A DNA stretch of 64,000 nt from Lathyrus oleraceus (Eukaryota; Streptophyta; Magnoliopsida; Fabales; Fabaceae): NCBI RefSeq assembly GCF_024323335.1, contig NC_066581.1:432840136-432904135 (forward strand), read 5' to 3'. Positions within the stretch are counted from its first letter, which is position 1; every line of letters starts with the position of its first letter. Shown in pieces: positions 33,206-43,596 of the stretch. Position numbers and translations under genes: made by a program. The notes below the pieces were generated by a model that saw only the letters and a list, made by a program, of their open reading frames with translations, had not been told where the DNA came from and made no database searches.

Positions 33206-34486
33206 CGATAAATCTCTCAAGATTTAGTTGATCTAAGGAAGTTACGTCGAGATCCGATGAATCTCTATAAGACATGTTAGTCAGGGGAAAGCTACCCTAG
33301 GAGCCAAAGAAGTCAATCTCTCCGAGATAGTTGGTCAGAAGAATACAGTCCTAAGACACTGAGGCAAGTCGGGTCAAGATAGTTTTGATAGAGCTGCTTC
33401 ACAACTTATGACTGGGGCATTTCATGCAGATTCCAACAGACTAGGGCACGACTGACTAGTGAAGGAAGATCCTTTCTGTACTTTTGAGGTTGTTCAGAGA
33501 AAGATCCATTGCATATAAGAGACTTCTAAGTTCAAGGTGATTGTCGGGGAGTCACGCTAAACACATTCCCTAACCTTTCAACAGAGAACCTTGATCCTAA
33601 TTGATAAACCCATAGGTTATTGGTACCCTCAGATACATCCTAAATTCTGACCATGCATCAGCATCTTGCATAATCTCTCATCTCATTGCATCATGATGCA
33701 CGTAGCATATTCCATTAAAATGGAGCATTACGCCTGACAAAATAAATGCATGAAACTCTTCCTCGAAGTATAAAAGAACCCTTCGTTGAGACATTCTTCC
33801 TCCCCGGTGAAAATATTATCATGATACTCTTCAGCAATATTCCCCGCAGGTTTTCCCGTAATACTTCTTCTATGTGTTTCCTTTTGCAAGTACCCTTGTG
33901 AGTATTTCGTTAATCACTTACCTTTTGTAAGTCTCTTTCGGCCTCGTGCCGGTCCTCCTTGCCTTTCTCTTGGAGAAGATAATTGAGATAACTTACATTT
34001 GATGGGTTTATTTTGTTGCTTTGTGCTCGAAATCACGTCTCCCCCTCGTTGCATTTCGCACGAGTAGGGTACCTTTGTTAGATCTTTGCTTCCCGTTTGT
34101 TTAAACGCCTGATATAGGTTTGGTGAGTCCCGGGGTCAGGTAGCCATTGTTTGAAAACGTCATCCCCGCCATTATGCCTGAGGGACAATGTGAGGTTTTC
34201 ATACCTATTTGCAAAGTTCCCCACCTGTCAGAGTGTGCTAAAGCCCAAATTCGTCTGGCAAATCCCCTGAGTCTAGGTTTGTACCTAGCAAGTCTTGTTG
34301 GATTGTTCTGCTTTGTGCAGATGTCTGTGACCTTTTTTGACGGTTACTTACCTTTTGTAAGTACTCCCATGCCTTTCGCATATAAGACAATCCCCTTATT
34401 GCTTACCTTTCGTAACTGTCCTTTGCCTTTTGCACTAAAATCTTTATCTTGACAAGGAGCAGTTGCTACCTTTGGTATGAGATAAC
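33206..34486 (+). other. 3' untranslated region of C after S1
   Basis: Continues the array broken at 19496 (CGATAAATCTCTC..., TTACGTCGAGATCCGATGAATCTC). Near 33660-33760 it has GCATCTTGCATAATCTCTC, then CGTAGCATATTCCATT and TGGAGCATTACGC, matching D at 52690-52780 (CGTAGCATTTCCAT, ATGGAGCATTACGC). This places it in an Ogre 3' untranslated region. From 33890 short CTTACCTTTTGTAAGT-like modules appear, leading into the arrays beyond. No gene. Confidence 0.73.
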
Positions 34487-34900
34487 CAACCATCCCTTTC
34501 TTCTTAACCTTTCGTTGAGAAGTTTCTCGTTACCTTTTGTATGAGAAATCCAAGCTTTCTTCTTAACCTTTCGTTGAGAAGTTCTCACTATCTTTTGTGT
34601 GAGATCCCTAGTAGACCTTGTGCCTACGAGTTCTCATAGCATATTGCACGAGAATCTCAGTCCCTTTCTTCTTAACCTTTCGTTGAGAAGTTTCTCACTA
34701 CCTTTTGTATGAGAAATTGTCATCTTTCTTCTTAACCTTTTGTTGAGGAGTTTCTCACTAACTTTTGTATGAGAAATCTAATCTTTCTTCTTAACCTTTC
34801 ATTGAGAAGTTTCTCACTATCTTTCGTATGAGAAATCCCCTCTTTCTTCTTAACCTTTCATTAAGGATTTCTCGCTACCTTTCATGTGAGAATCCCCAAT
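34487..34900 (+). repeat. 59-bp tandem array (CTTAACCTTTCGTTGAGAAG type)
   Basis: CTTAACCTTT recurs at 34503, 34562, 34671, 34731, 34790 and 34849. Spacing is 59-60 bp except one 109-bp step containing a variant unit. Each unit has TTGAGAAGTTTCTCAC and a TTTTGTATGAGAAAT-like half; GAGAA and TTCTC parts are self-complementary. It lies in the 3' region of C. Confidence 0.92.
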
Positions 34901-34960
34901 AGACCGTGTATATAAGAGCTCTCCGTTGAGAAGTCTTTGGAAATTTTTGTACCTCTTTAT

Positions 34961-35375
34961 AAGGAGCCGTTGCTACCTGTTGCACTAAGAGGTCGTTTCT
35001 CCTTTTAGAAGTCTTTGTAAATTTCTATCCCTCTTGCTAAGGAGTCGTTGCTACCTGTTGCACGAGGAGGTCGTTTCTCCGTTGAGAAGTTTGTCCGCCT
35101 TTTTCCTTCACTGTGTTAGGAAATTTCTTTCTCTCCTGCTAAGGAGACGTTGCTACTTGTTGCACGAGGAGGTCGTTTCTCCATTGATAAGTCTGCCCGC
35201 CTTTGGAAGTTTTACCCTCTTGCTAAGGAGTCGTCGCTACCTGTTGCACGAGGAGGTCATTTCTCCGTTGAGAAGTCTGTTCGACTTTTTCCTTGACTGT
35301 ATTTAGAAATTTCCATCCTTCTTGCTAAGGAGTCGTTGCTACCTGTTGTATGAGGAAGTTATTTCTCAGTTGAGT
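34961..35375 (+). repeat. Alternating 78-102 bp tandem array (AAGGAGTCGTTGCTACC type)
   Basis: Units start at 34961, 35039, 35141, 35225 and 35327 with AAGGAG(T/C/A)CG(T)TGCTACCTGTTGCAC, followed by GAGGAGGTCGTTTCTCC. Spacing alternates 78, 102, 84, 102 bp, suggesting short and long forms. A 90-codon frame across it (35034-35306) is just the repeat translated. Confidence 0.92.
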
Positions 35376-35551
35376 TGTCCGTCCTTTTTCTGCAAGACGT
35401 CTCTCTACCTATGGCAGAAGATCTTGTTCCTATTCTTTTTGTTCGGGTAATTTCTGTTGTAAACACACAATTCTTTTTCCTTCGTGGAATCCCGCATGGA
35501 TATTTGAATCTTTGGTTATACGCCAATAACTTGTTAGTGGAGGTAAGAATG
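35376..35551 (+). other. End of the visible C region before S2
   Basis: Unique-looking sequence with no recognised feature; it ends in GAATG, the target duplication of S2. Confidence 0.5.
35547..35551. repeat. Target site duplication of S2 (GAATG)
   Basis: The left copy abuts the S2 start TGTAAGACC; the right copy is at 61640-61644 after CCCGCTACA. Confidence 0.9.
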
Positions 35552-37067
35552 TGTAAGACCCCAATTTTGTCCCTAAGATCCCTCATGGCATCATAATATT
35601 GCATTTTCATTACGTCAAGGATTATAAGCATCTTGGTTCCCCTTACCTTTGGGTGGGACCTCTTGTGAGTGGTTTGAGATCACCAAGCATGCTTGAGTTG
35701 TATATTATTGCTTTTCTTATTTTGTTTACTAACCAAAAGCATAAAAGTATGTCACTAACATTTCTTGTTTGTAGCTTGAGCAATCACAAAGTCAAGAGCT
35801 TCAAGGAGATCCTTTGTGCAGAGATATGGCCAAGTGAAGATGATAGCAAACATGGAAATGGTTCCTAAAGCTCTCATCCATCAAATATGCCTCCCTAGCA
35901 TCTGAATTCATCATTTTGATCAAAGCAAGTCAAGGGGTTTGAGGTTTATTCCCCAAGGAAACCCTAATTCATCTGTTCATCAACTGTGCCTTCCTCTTGA
36001 AGCAACCTCAGCCCATGATCAAATACAATCAAGGGAAGTTCTTTAACTCATCATTTCATGCATATTTGAACTTATTTGAGTATCCTCAATCATCAATTCA
36101 TCAAGACATAAGTCATGGACTTGAGAAGTTGATCAGTCAATCCATCTGATTATTTTGAAATGCACTGAGACCTAACTTTTTTATTGTTGGTCAAATGGAG
36201 ATGATCCCAAAAGAAACAATGTTCTTAAGGACAATATGAACAACTTTCATGTTCATCAAAAATTTATTTGAAGCATGGAAAGTCATCATCCATTCCAAGA
36301 CATTATAGGTCATTTTGACTGAAACCCTAATTTTGGGTCAACTTCCCAAGAACATAACTCATTAATTCTTTATGATTTTTAGGTGGGATCAAATGCATTG
36401 GAAATCTTAAGATGTCTACTTCAAATTTTATGTTGAACAAAATTTCAAAATCTTAAAGGAAATACATGTGATAATGCAAAACATTATAGGTCACTTTGGA
36501 CCAAATGCATTGAAAGTCAAAAAAGTCCAACTTCAAGTGCCCATAAAGTCTTCATCAAAAATCCAAATTATGCAAAATTTAAGTCCATTTTAATTGCCTT
36601 GAAAAGATCTACAACTTTGATATTGGAGGTTTTTCCATTTGGAGCTTGCATCATCAAAACAGAGGGGCTTGAACATTGGCCAAATTTGGAAACCTCACCT
36701 TTGCATGTTTTGCACCTTACACTTTAAACTCAAAATTCACTAATTTCCACACTTCAAATGGATTTTTGCCCAACATAACATTTGTTCCTTACATGAAGAC
36801 CTTTCCAACCGTTACTCACATGCTCATGTTTGGATTTGGCAAATGGCATTTTCGAAGAGGAGAAGTTTTAGGCATAATTATGCATAACATGTTGAAATTC
36901 ATCACACAAGCCAATTCACTCTAAACTACACGTCCAAACCATCTCACATTCATTTCAGCTTGCATTTGCACCAAGTTTTGGGCCTCACATGCGCCTGTAT
37001 AGGCCCATGCATGGAGGACCCAATTCACATGCACACGAGTTTGATCATGCATTGCATCAGCTCTTGC

Positions 37068-37075
37068 TATAAATA
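37068..37075 (+). promoter_or_regulatory. Putative TATA box of the S2 LTR
   Basis: TATAAATA preceded by C, at the position homologous to the S1 box, about 1.52 kb into the LTR. Confidence 0.65.
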
Positions 37076-37516
37076 CACTTGCTTGCTTCACTTGAAATCC
37101 AACCTAATGGCGCCTGAGATGCTGCACAACTGAATCCATAACCATTACCAAAGGAACTATTTCAGTTTTCTTCAATTTTTTCAGATCTGAAATTCAACTA
37201 AATCTGGTTGAATCTTTGGATCTAAAGTTCCTAGACCTCTCTCTCATAGTCCATTGTACTTCTGTTTTGCAAAAGGAAGCAAAGAAATCAGCTCAAATCC
37301 TCTCAATTCAAAGGTATGGTCCAACTGATTTTCGCTTCGAATCTCCTTGTTCCATGATCTATTTGCCTGTCCAATGTGTTTTCTGAAGTCCTCACTTGAG
37401 AGGCAAGCCAGTGGTGGCTTTAATTTCGTGTTTTAATGAACTGTAATTTTTGTACCTGAAACTTCCAGCTCAGATTTCTTATTCTATAGAAAGTTTGAGT
37501 GCAATTCAAGGTTACA

Positions 37517-37536
37517 GGGGTGATGTACATCACCCC
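37517..37536. repeat. 20-bp perfect palindrome in S2
   Basis: GGGGTGATGT followed directly by its reverse complement, with no spacer. The corresponding part of S1 lacks it. It could extrude as a cruciform or bind a dimeric protein; no function is known. Confidence 0.93.
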
Positions 37537-37654
37537 AGCTTCATTTCGATATAAGGATCGTGTGGTTTGGTTAAGGTTTGAAAACCTACAACTGGCGGCC
37601 AGGTTCTGGCTTCTCACCGGAGAAGGCGGTGGTTTCCACCACCGTCCACACGTG

Positions 37655-37659
37655 GATGG
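37655..37659. repeat. Target site duplication of D (GATGG)
   Basis: GATGG precedes the 5' LTR of D and recurs at 58818-58822 after the 3' LTR. Confidence 0.93.
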
Positions 37660-38692
37660 TGTAGCACCTCAAATTTGCACCTATCATTGTACATACATTC
37701 TCATATTAGGTCATAGCATAACATGGTCCACTGTATAACATTGCATTGTCCCTTTTGCCCAAGTGCAAGGTCATTCAGAAGATTTAGGTCAAACTGGTCA
37801 GGAGATCAGTCAGTCAAGCAAGCAAGTGTGTTTTTCATTGAGCCAAGGCCCTAGGGTTGGTCCAACATGTTCACATGACTTAGGGATCCATTTGAAGTGT
37901 TTAGGTCAAAGATTGGATGTTCAGAGGTCATTATTCAATACACAGTCAGTCAGAAACCCTAAAGAGTCAACTTGGTCAACTGTGATTGATTTTATGGTTT
38001 TTATGATGGGATTTGGTTTGAGAGAGCTTATTCATGTCCAAATAGGCCTCATATATCATGGTAAACATCATCATGGAAGAATTTGAAGCCAGACAAGAAA
38101 TTTCCAAAAATAGAAAGTTGACCTGTAATTGGAATTTGCCAAAAATGGAAACTTCTTGATCCCAAACTTACATCATGATACGAGCTTCAAATGAATTTTT
38201 TCCCAACATGAAAGTTGAAGATCTTGTTCTCCCATTTCCAAAAAGTCCAAGAACTCTCAATTCCCATGTATGGTTGGCAAGATATGATCAATTCATTTTC
38301 AAAAATTCTTGAACTTCAAAAGGCCATATCTCTCAAACCATTTGGCCAAATTTGGTGGGGTTTTTTCCAACAAGTCACATTTGACCTCCTCTTTCCAAAA
38401 ATGTAACCCTCATGCACCAAAACCTCATGGATCAAAATGGCATTTTTGAACCCACTTGAATTAATTTTAAGTGAGGTGAAAAATTGAACTTTTGATTTAA
38501 CCACTTTTAACCACTTTGGCCTTTCAAATATGGTCTGAAGTGTTGATTATAACTTGTTGCAAGCCCAATTTTCGTGCACCAGCCATTACACCTCCACATG
38601 TGAACCAAAGTGGCCATTTAGCAAAATGCTTCATTAAACTAAATCATGTTTAACACTTACTTATGCAACCTTAAACAGAAGATATAAACTCA

Positions 38693-38698
38693 TTTTTC
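38693..38698 (+). promoter_or_regulatory. Putative TATA box of the D 5' LTR
   Basis: TATAAA in the context GAAGATATAAACTC, followed by pyrimidine-rich sequence suitable for initiation. Same sequence in the 3' LTR at 55054-55059. Confidence 0.5.
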
Positions 38699-39897
38699 TG
38701 TCATTTGGAAACCCTAGCAGCCACATTCCAAGACATAATTTCCATTTCTCTCATTCTCTCACTTTGTGCATATTGGAACTTTTCTCCAAAAAACTCAAGA
38801 GAACTCGAGCTGGCCTTGGTTTGCTTCATCATCCATCATCATTTTGAAGCTGTTGCAAGCCCTAAATCTCTACTGAAAGCAAGTTTTCCAGCACTGCTAC
38901 ATCAATATCCTCCCATGGCAGAGTTGGTTTCGAGCAAAAACAAACATCATTGAGCCAAAATCCTTCAAGTATTCATCATCTGGAAACTTCTTGAGCACCT
39001 GTTTCGAGCAAACAAAGCCAAACAACCATTACATCTCAGCTGTTCCTCAAATCTAGTGAGTTTTCAACCTCTTTGTTTTTCCAAACCATGCTATGCCTTA
39101 TGTAGAGTTTACTTTGCTGGTCATTATGAGCTTTGAGTTGATGAAAATGGTCAAGTATTTAGCAAGTTATGTTGTTTTAAAGTTTCACATGTGAATGATG
39201 TTTTGCTTAGTTCTTCCATTGCTAGCTCGATTTCATGATTTTTGATGTTAGGATGTTGATAAGGTTTGTTTAATGTTTCGATTGCTATGCTTGATTCCAA
39301 TTTCTGGGCATTTTGAATTTCACGATTGAATGGAGAAGACGAAGCTTCACTGTAGCTTAGAAACCCTAAAACTTTTTTCCAGATTTTCCTTTTGAACGTG
39401 TTTTGCATGTTTCTTCTACTGTTCCATTGCACTGCCCAGTCGCTGCTTGCCACGTCCCAAAACCATGCGCAGCGTTTCATTTAAATTGTCCCATATTTAC
39501 AAGTATGCCACCGTGCCCAATTTGACCATTACACCATGTTGTATTTCATTTCATTTTTTGCAATATTCATTTCATTTTGTACTCATCTTACAAAAATCAT
39601 AACTCATCCGTTTTAAATCCAAATTTCATGGGAATTTTTGCATTATGCTCTGCTTGGTCTCTACTTATTTATCATGATTTTTCCAGAATTTTTGGATGAG
39701 TGGAATTTTTATTATGCTAGGGTTGGTGACATGTATCCATTTTTTGTATCTTTTGCCAAAACATTTGTGAAATGATGATGCATTATCCAATGGCCTTGAA
39801 ATTTTTTGTGCTAAAACTAGACACATTCATGGTGATTTTGGTTTAGAGTTTGTGAATTTCCCATTTCTGGTTTGTGAGTTATGATTTTTTGAAGTAG

Positions 39898-39920
39898 GGT
39901 GTGACAATTTGTGTCACACC
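39898..39920. repeat. Perfect 9-bp hairpin in the D 5' LTR
   Basis: GGTGTGACA, loop ATTTG, then TGTCACACC. The copy in the 3' LTR (56269-56291) is identical. Confidence 0.9.
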
Positions 39921-41486
39921 ATTGATGTGCAACTTGTTGATTTTCATAGCCATGCCTATTGACCTCAAAATGGATTGAAATTTTGCATGATTGAGCTTGT
40001 ATATGTCTAGTTTACATATGATTTTTTGTGAATTTGTTTATGGCATTTTCCAATTGATTGAGATTTTTGTCCCCTGTTTGACCAAAATGTTGACTTTTGT
40101 GATACATGTTCCCATTTCATTTGTGAAATTCTCATACTTTATTGGATGAACCTGAAATTTGACATGTGATTAGTAGACATCTTAAGCTTTGTCATGGTGT
40201 TGATCCCATTCATTTCTCATATGTTGTCACTGACTTATGATTTTTTGAAGTTGATACATGTTTGGTTGACTTCTTTGAGCATGCTTAAACTTGCCTTGCC
40301 TTTCTGATTTTCATTGACTATCTTCCCATGATCCAAATGAGCTGAAATTTGATATGCATGTCATGTTATGGATTATGTTTGATCATGAATTATTTGATGA
40401 TTTTTGGAAATGTTTGAGATTGGTTTTGATGCAAGTCTTGCTGTTGACTTCTATGAGCTTCTAAATGCCATTGTCTTGACCTAATTTGTTCATGAAATGA
40501 TGATGATGATTGATATGAATGTGAAACCAATTGGGTTTGTTTCTTGATTGTTTAAACATGATTTTGGACACTTGCCATTTGCTGTTTTGACTTTCTCATT
40601 CTCTTTTGACCCTAGGCTTGTCCTAGTGGTCCTGTTACTCACATTTGAGTTCATGTTTTCAGGTTAAGCAACAATTACCCAATGAGACCAATTCAAATTG
40701 ATTGAGTTTGCTTGTTTATCATGACTAATCCATTTTTTTTTGTAGGTTGCTTGGCTCACATTCCTTGAGCTTTGTGCATTGCACAGTTAAACTGCTTGTG
40801 TTGACTGTTAACCTTTGTTTCATTCTGATTTAACTTTGACTTGTATACTAACTGTGCTTGACTGATTTCGGGTACTTTAGTTGCTTTCAGTTCCTTGTGA
40901 ACTTTGCTTTGCTTTGCTTAAGAGCAATTTGCATTGAGGTATACTTCTAAATCTTCATGTAGTCTGGAAGACCTGGCCTGTTACTTGGCCAGGCAACTGT
41001 CTGAAGTCCTCCTTAAGAGGCAATGTTTGTGACTGTTTACATTTGTCCTTGTATAGAGTCAAAGACCTCCTAAGTGAAGAGGCAATTGGCAGAACCCAAG
41101 GGATATGCAACCTATCCCCTGCTATTCTGTGTGTCATCTGTTTTGCTCACACCACTGTGTTGATGCATTGCAGATACAAACCCAAGATCTTGTACAATTG
41201 TACAGTTGAGTCAGTTTTAAATGTGTAGAAGGGTTCCCACTTTCTGAACCCACACATTCTTGTCTTAAGCTCTCCCAGGCCAGGGATAAGAGCTGTGAAG
41301 TCCTATCTTCACTCACCTTTCATCTGCTTCACCTTAGCCCCTCAATGGCAAGGTTAAGAGCTAACATTACCCAGTTCCAGTGGTTTGTTTGTTGAGGTTG
41401 ATATGACCCCTCGACTAAAACCTAACCTTGATTGAGCCCATTGTTTGCATATAGTGTGTGCTACTTGTGCTTGTGTGTTTGTTTGA

Positions 41487-41610
41487 CTTGCTTCCTGTGC
41501 AAGTTAGGTTTAGTTTAGCTTGCTTCCTGTGCAAGTTAGGTTTAGTTTGGCTTGCTTCCTGTGCAAGTCAGGGTTAGGATAGGCTTGCTTCCTGTGCAAG
41601 TTAGCTAGAA
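41487..41610 (+). repeat. Four 32-bp repeats with hairpin potential in the D 5' LTR
   Basis: CTTGCTTCCTGTGCAAGT occurs at 41487, 41519, 41551 and 41584; each can fold on itself (CTTGC with GCAAG). Units are joined by TAGGTTTAGTTTGG-like linkers. Conserved four-fold in the 3' LTR from 57828. Confidence 0.92.
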
Positions 41611-42478
41611 ACCTTAACTTAGGGATGATTTGCATGATAACATCTAGGCTCGAGTCGTAGTCTCCCTAGTTGTGTCTCCCTCTGTTATCTGGTTAGGCTA
41701 GTCTTTCTCCCCTCTGTAGGGGAACTACATCGCCCTGATCCTCGTTCCAGACGAGGTATGTAGGCAGGAGACCGTGCGAGGTCTCTCCGGGCACTTTTTT
41801 TTTCTTTTTGTGTGTGTTGTTTGACGATTGCTAGGCTCGAGTTCCCGACTCCTTAGCAATTTGTTGTCTGTTTGTTCTTGTTGTGTGCTTGGAAGCCGGT
41901 ATAAGTCCATCGAGTGGCATCTGGGTTCCAGTGTGCGTGTGTTGGTTTGGATGCTGATGTAAGTCCAGTGATTGGCATTCGGGCTCCACGTTTGCCTTTG
42001 CCTATTTTTGTGTGCGTGTCAGCCGAGCTACGAATGCTCTGATTCTCCTTCGTCCAAGGAGATACGTATGCATAGGACGCGATATCCTAGCGAGCATGTG
42101 TCGTTTCCCCAGTTCGAACTACTTTGACTCTGATGTCTATGCCTGATAGACTAAGTAGGCCCAGGATCCGATATCCTGCCGAGTCAGTTTTAGTCTTGTT
42201 TTCTTGTGTCTCTTTCAGCCAGTGTGTGTGTGTGTGGTGTTTGTTTTAGCAACCTTTTCTTTTCTTAGAACGTGGATCCCGTCGAGTACGACGGACGTGA
42301 GGGGTGCTAATACCTTCCCCTTGCGTAACCGACTCCCTTACCCTTTCTCTTTGGTCGCGAGACCATGTCTTTTCCAGGTTTACTCTGAGTGTTTCCTTTC
42401 CCTCTTTTGGGATAAATAACGCACGATGGCGGCTCTGTTGTCCTGTTTTCCCGCCGGTTTTTCGCGTAATGCGACAGC

Positions 42479-42497
42479 TGGCGACTCTGCTGGGGAC
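42479..42497 (+). promoter_or_regulatory. Primer binding site of D (Ogre type)
   Basis: TGGCGACTCTGCTGGGGAC, two bases after the LTR. Same motif as C and E; known Ogre elements are reported to use an arginine tRNA. Confidence 0.9.
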
Positions 42498-43596
42498 GTG
42501 CGGATGTAGACCTGTGCTGGTCCATCTTCCCTAAGCGAGTCTTTCCTAGCGTTCTAGGATTAGTTTAGGTTGTTTGTTTGCTTTATTTATTGCATTTATT
42601 ATTCTGACGGTGTATATATTTGCATAAATATTTGCATGCATCATACTATCATGTTGCCGTCCTCTGTGCAGGTGGTTCATTTGATTTGGGGTGGGTGTTC
42701 TGAGTGAGGCCCAATACCCAGGCCTGAGTACACACCTAGGATTAGCGTGGTCTCATGTCTCTTCACATGTTGTACGACATGATGCGGAGACATGTCACCA
42801 CAGCCGGACGAGGTTCATTTGAGAGAGTCTTGCCGGGTGGAGTTATTCCGCTTAGGTTGGATTATCTCTTTTGGGCTATTGACTCTGGTGACCGATCATT
42901 TCCCGGATCTTTGGTTTAGACGATCTCAGGAGAGCTACAATGGCACACCCGAAAGGGCAAACCCGTTGAGTATCTCTGCCCGATTGTCGAGACTATTATC
43001 CGCCTTAGGATGACCTGATTAGAATTTACCTGTGAGGGGAGGGTGATTCTTACAGAGGTATGTTCAGATGGTGACTCAGATGGTGATTTTTTGTTCCGTG
43101 GATCAGAGTCATATTTATAAGTCGGATTTATGGTCATTTATTGCCGAGACGCCGGAGTGCTGTCCGAGTTATCAGTGGGGATCCGTTTATTTCAGGATTC
43201 CCCGGGCCGATTCAGAGGTTATGGGTATCTGATCAGAGATTGGTTGGTGATGATGATGATGGTGTATATTTCAGTTCCGTTTATTTCGGGACCCTTGAGT
43301 CGGATTTATGGTTAATCAGACTTCAGATGGTTGTGATTGGTTCAGAGATCAGGGTTGTGATTCAGAGTAACAGATGATCAGAGGACTTGGAGGATGGCAA
43401 TGCATTGCATTCATTCATCTGCATCCTTCTCACTTTGCATTCATCTGCATCAAACCTACGTCTAGCCATATGAGGAGTATTATTGATTGAGAATCTGGTT
43501 GAGAGACATCTGAATGTCAAAATGTTATTGGTGAAATATTATCTGTCTCGATGAAACCAGAATCAAAGGACAGAATCTTCCTCATATGGACAGACG
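42498..43596 (+). other. Leader of D
   Basis: About 1.1 kb with no recognisable ORF1. It contains repeated TTCAGAT/GATTTATGGT(C/T)-like modules between 43060 and 43370. A pyrimidine-rich TGGTTGTTTCAG lies just inside the gag frame at 43650, which could be a splice acceptor. Confidence 0.65.

Larger units (their letters stand above)
12779..35551 (+). mobile_element. Element C: old Ogre-type retrotransposon lacking pol
   Basis: Plus-strand order: 3' part of a 5' LTR (to 13950), primer site, leader with tandem repeats, DUF7745-like ORF1 remnant, shortened gag remnant, then directly a non-coding 3' region (17449-19496, resumed at 33206-35551 after solo LTR S1). No protease, RT, RNase H or integrase similarity is seen, and sequence resembling the post-pol region of D (AATAAAATGCATATTC-like, and ACCCGCTAAGTC with AAAATTAGGG) follows gag closely, so pol was lost by deletion. 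E truncates the LTR on the left. The 3' LTR was not recognised. Some sequence right of S2 may also belong to C. Confidence 0.78.
37660..42476 (+). repeat. 5' LTR of D, 4817 bp
   Basis: TGTAGCACCTC...GCGACA. TATAAA at 38693-38698 is a promoter candidate about 1.03 kb in. Structured segments include a 9-bp stem GGTGTGACA/TGTCACACC (39898-39920), CCTGGCC/GGCCAGG (about 40974-40997), four 32-bp repeats (41487-41610) and a GT microsatellite near 42223. The 3' end (GGGGTGCTAATACCTTCCCC, GGGATAAATAACGCACG) is shared with the C LTR. All small ORFs in it recur in the 3' LTR simply because the LTRs are copies. Confidence 0.95.

Noticed and set aside
35034..35306. 90-codon ORF
   Set aside because: It only translates the tandem array (repeating CYLLHEEVVSPL); no start context or homology.
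34487..35375. CRISPR-like array
   Set aside because: Units are adjacent diverged repeats without unique spacers, in a plant retrotransposon region.
38705..39480. ORFs repeated exactly in two places (e.g. 38705-38953 and 55076-55324)
   Set aside because: The duplication is explained by the two LTRs of D; no domain or codon bias.
42479..42497. tRNA genes at the primer sites
   Set aside because: Only the 3'-end complement is present; no cloverleaf around any of the five sites.
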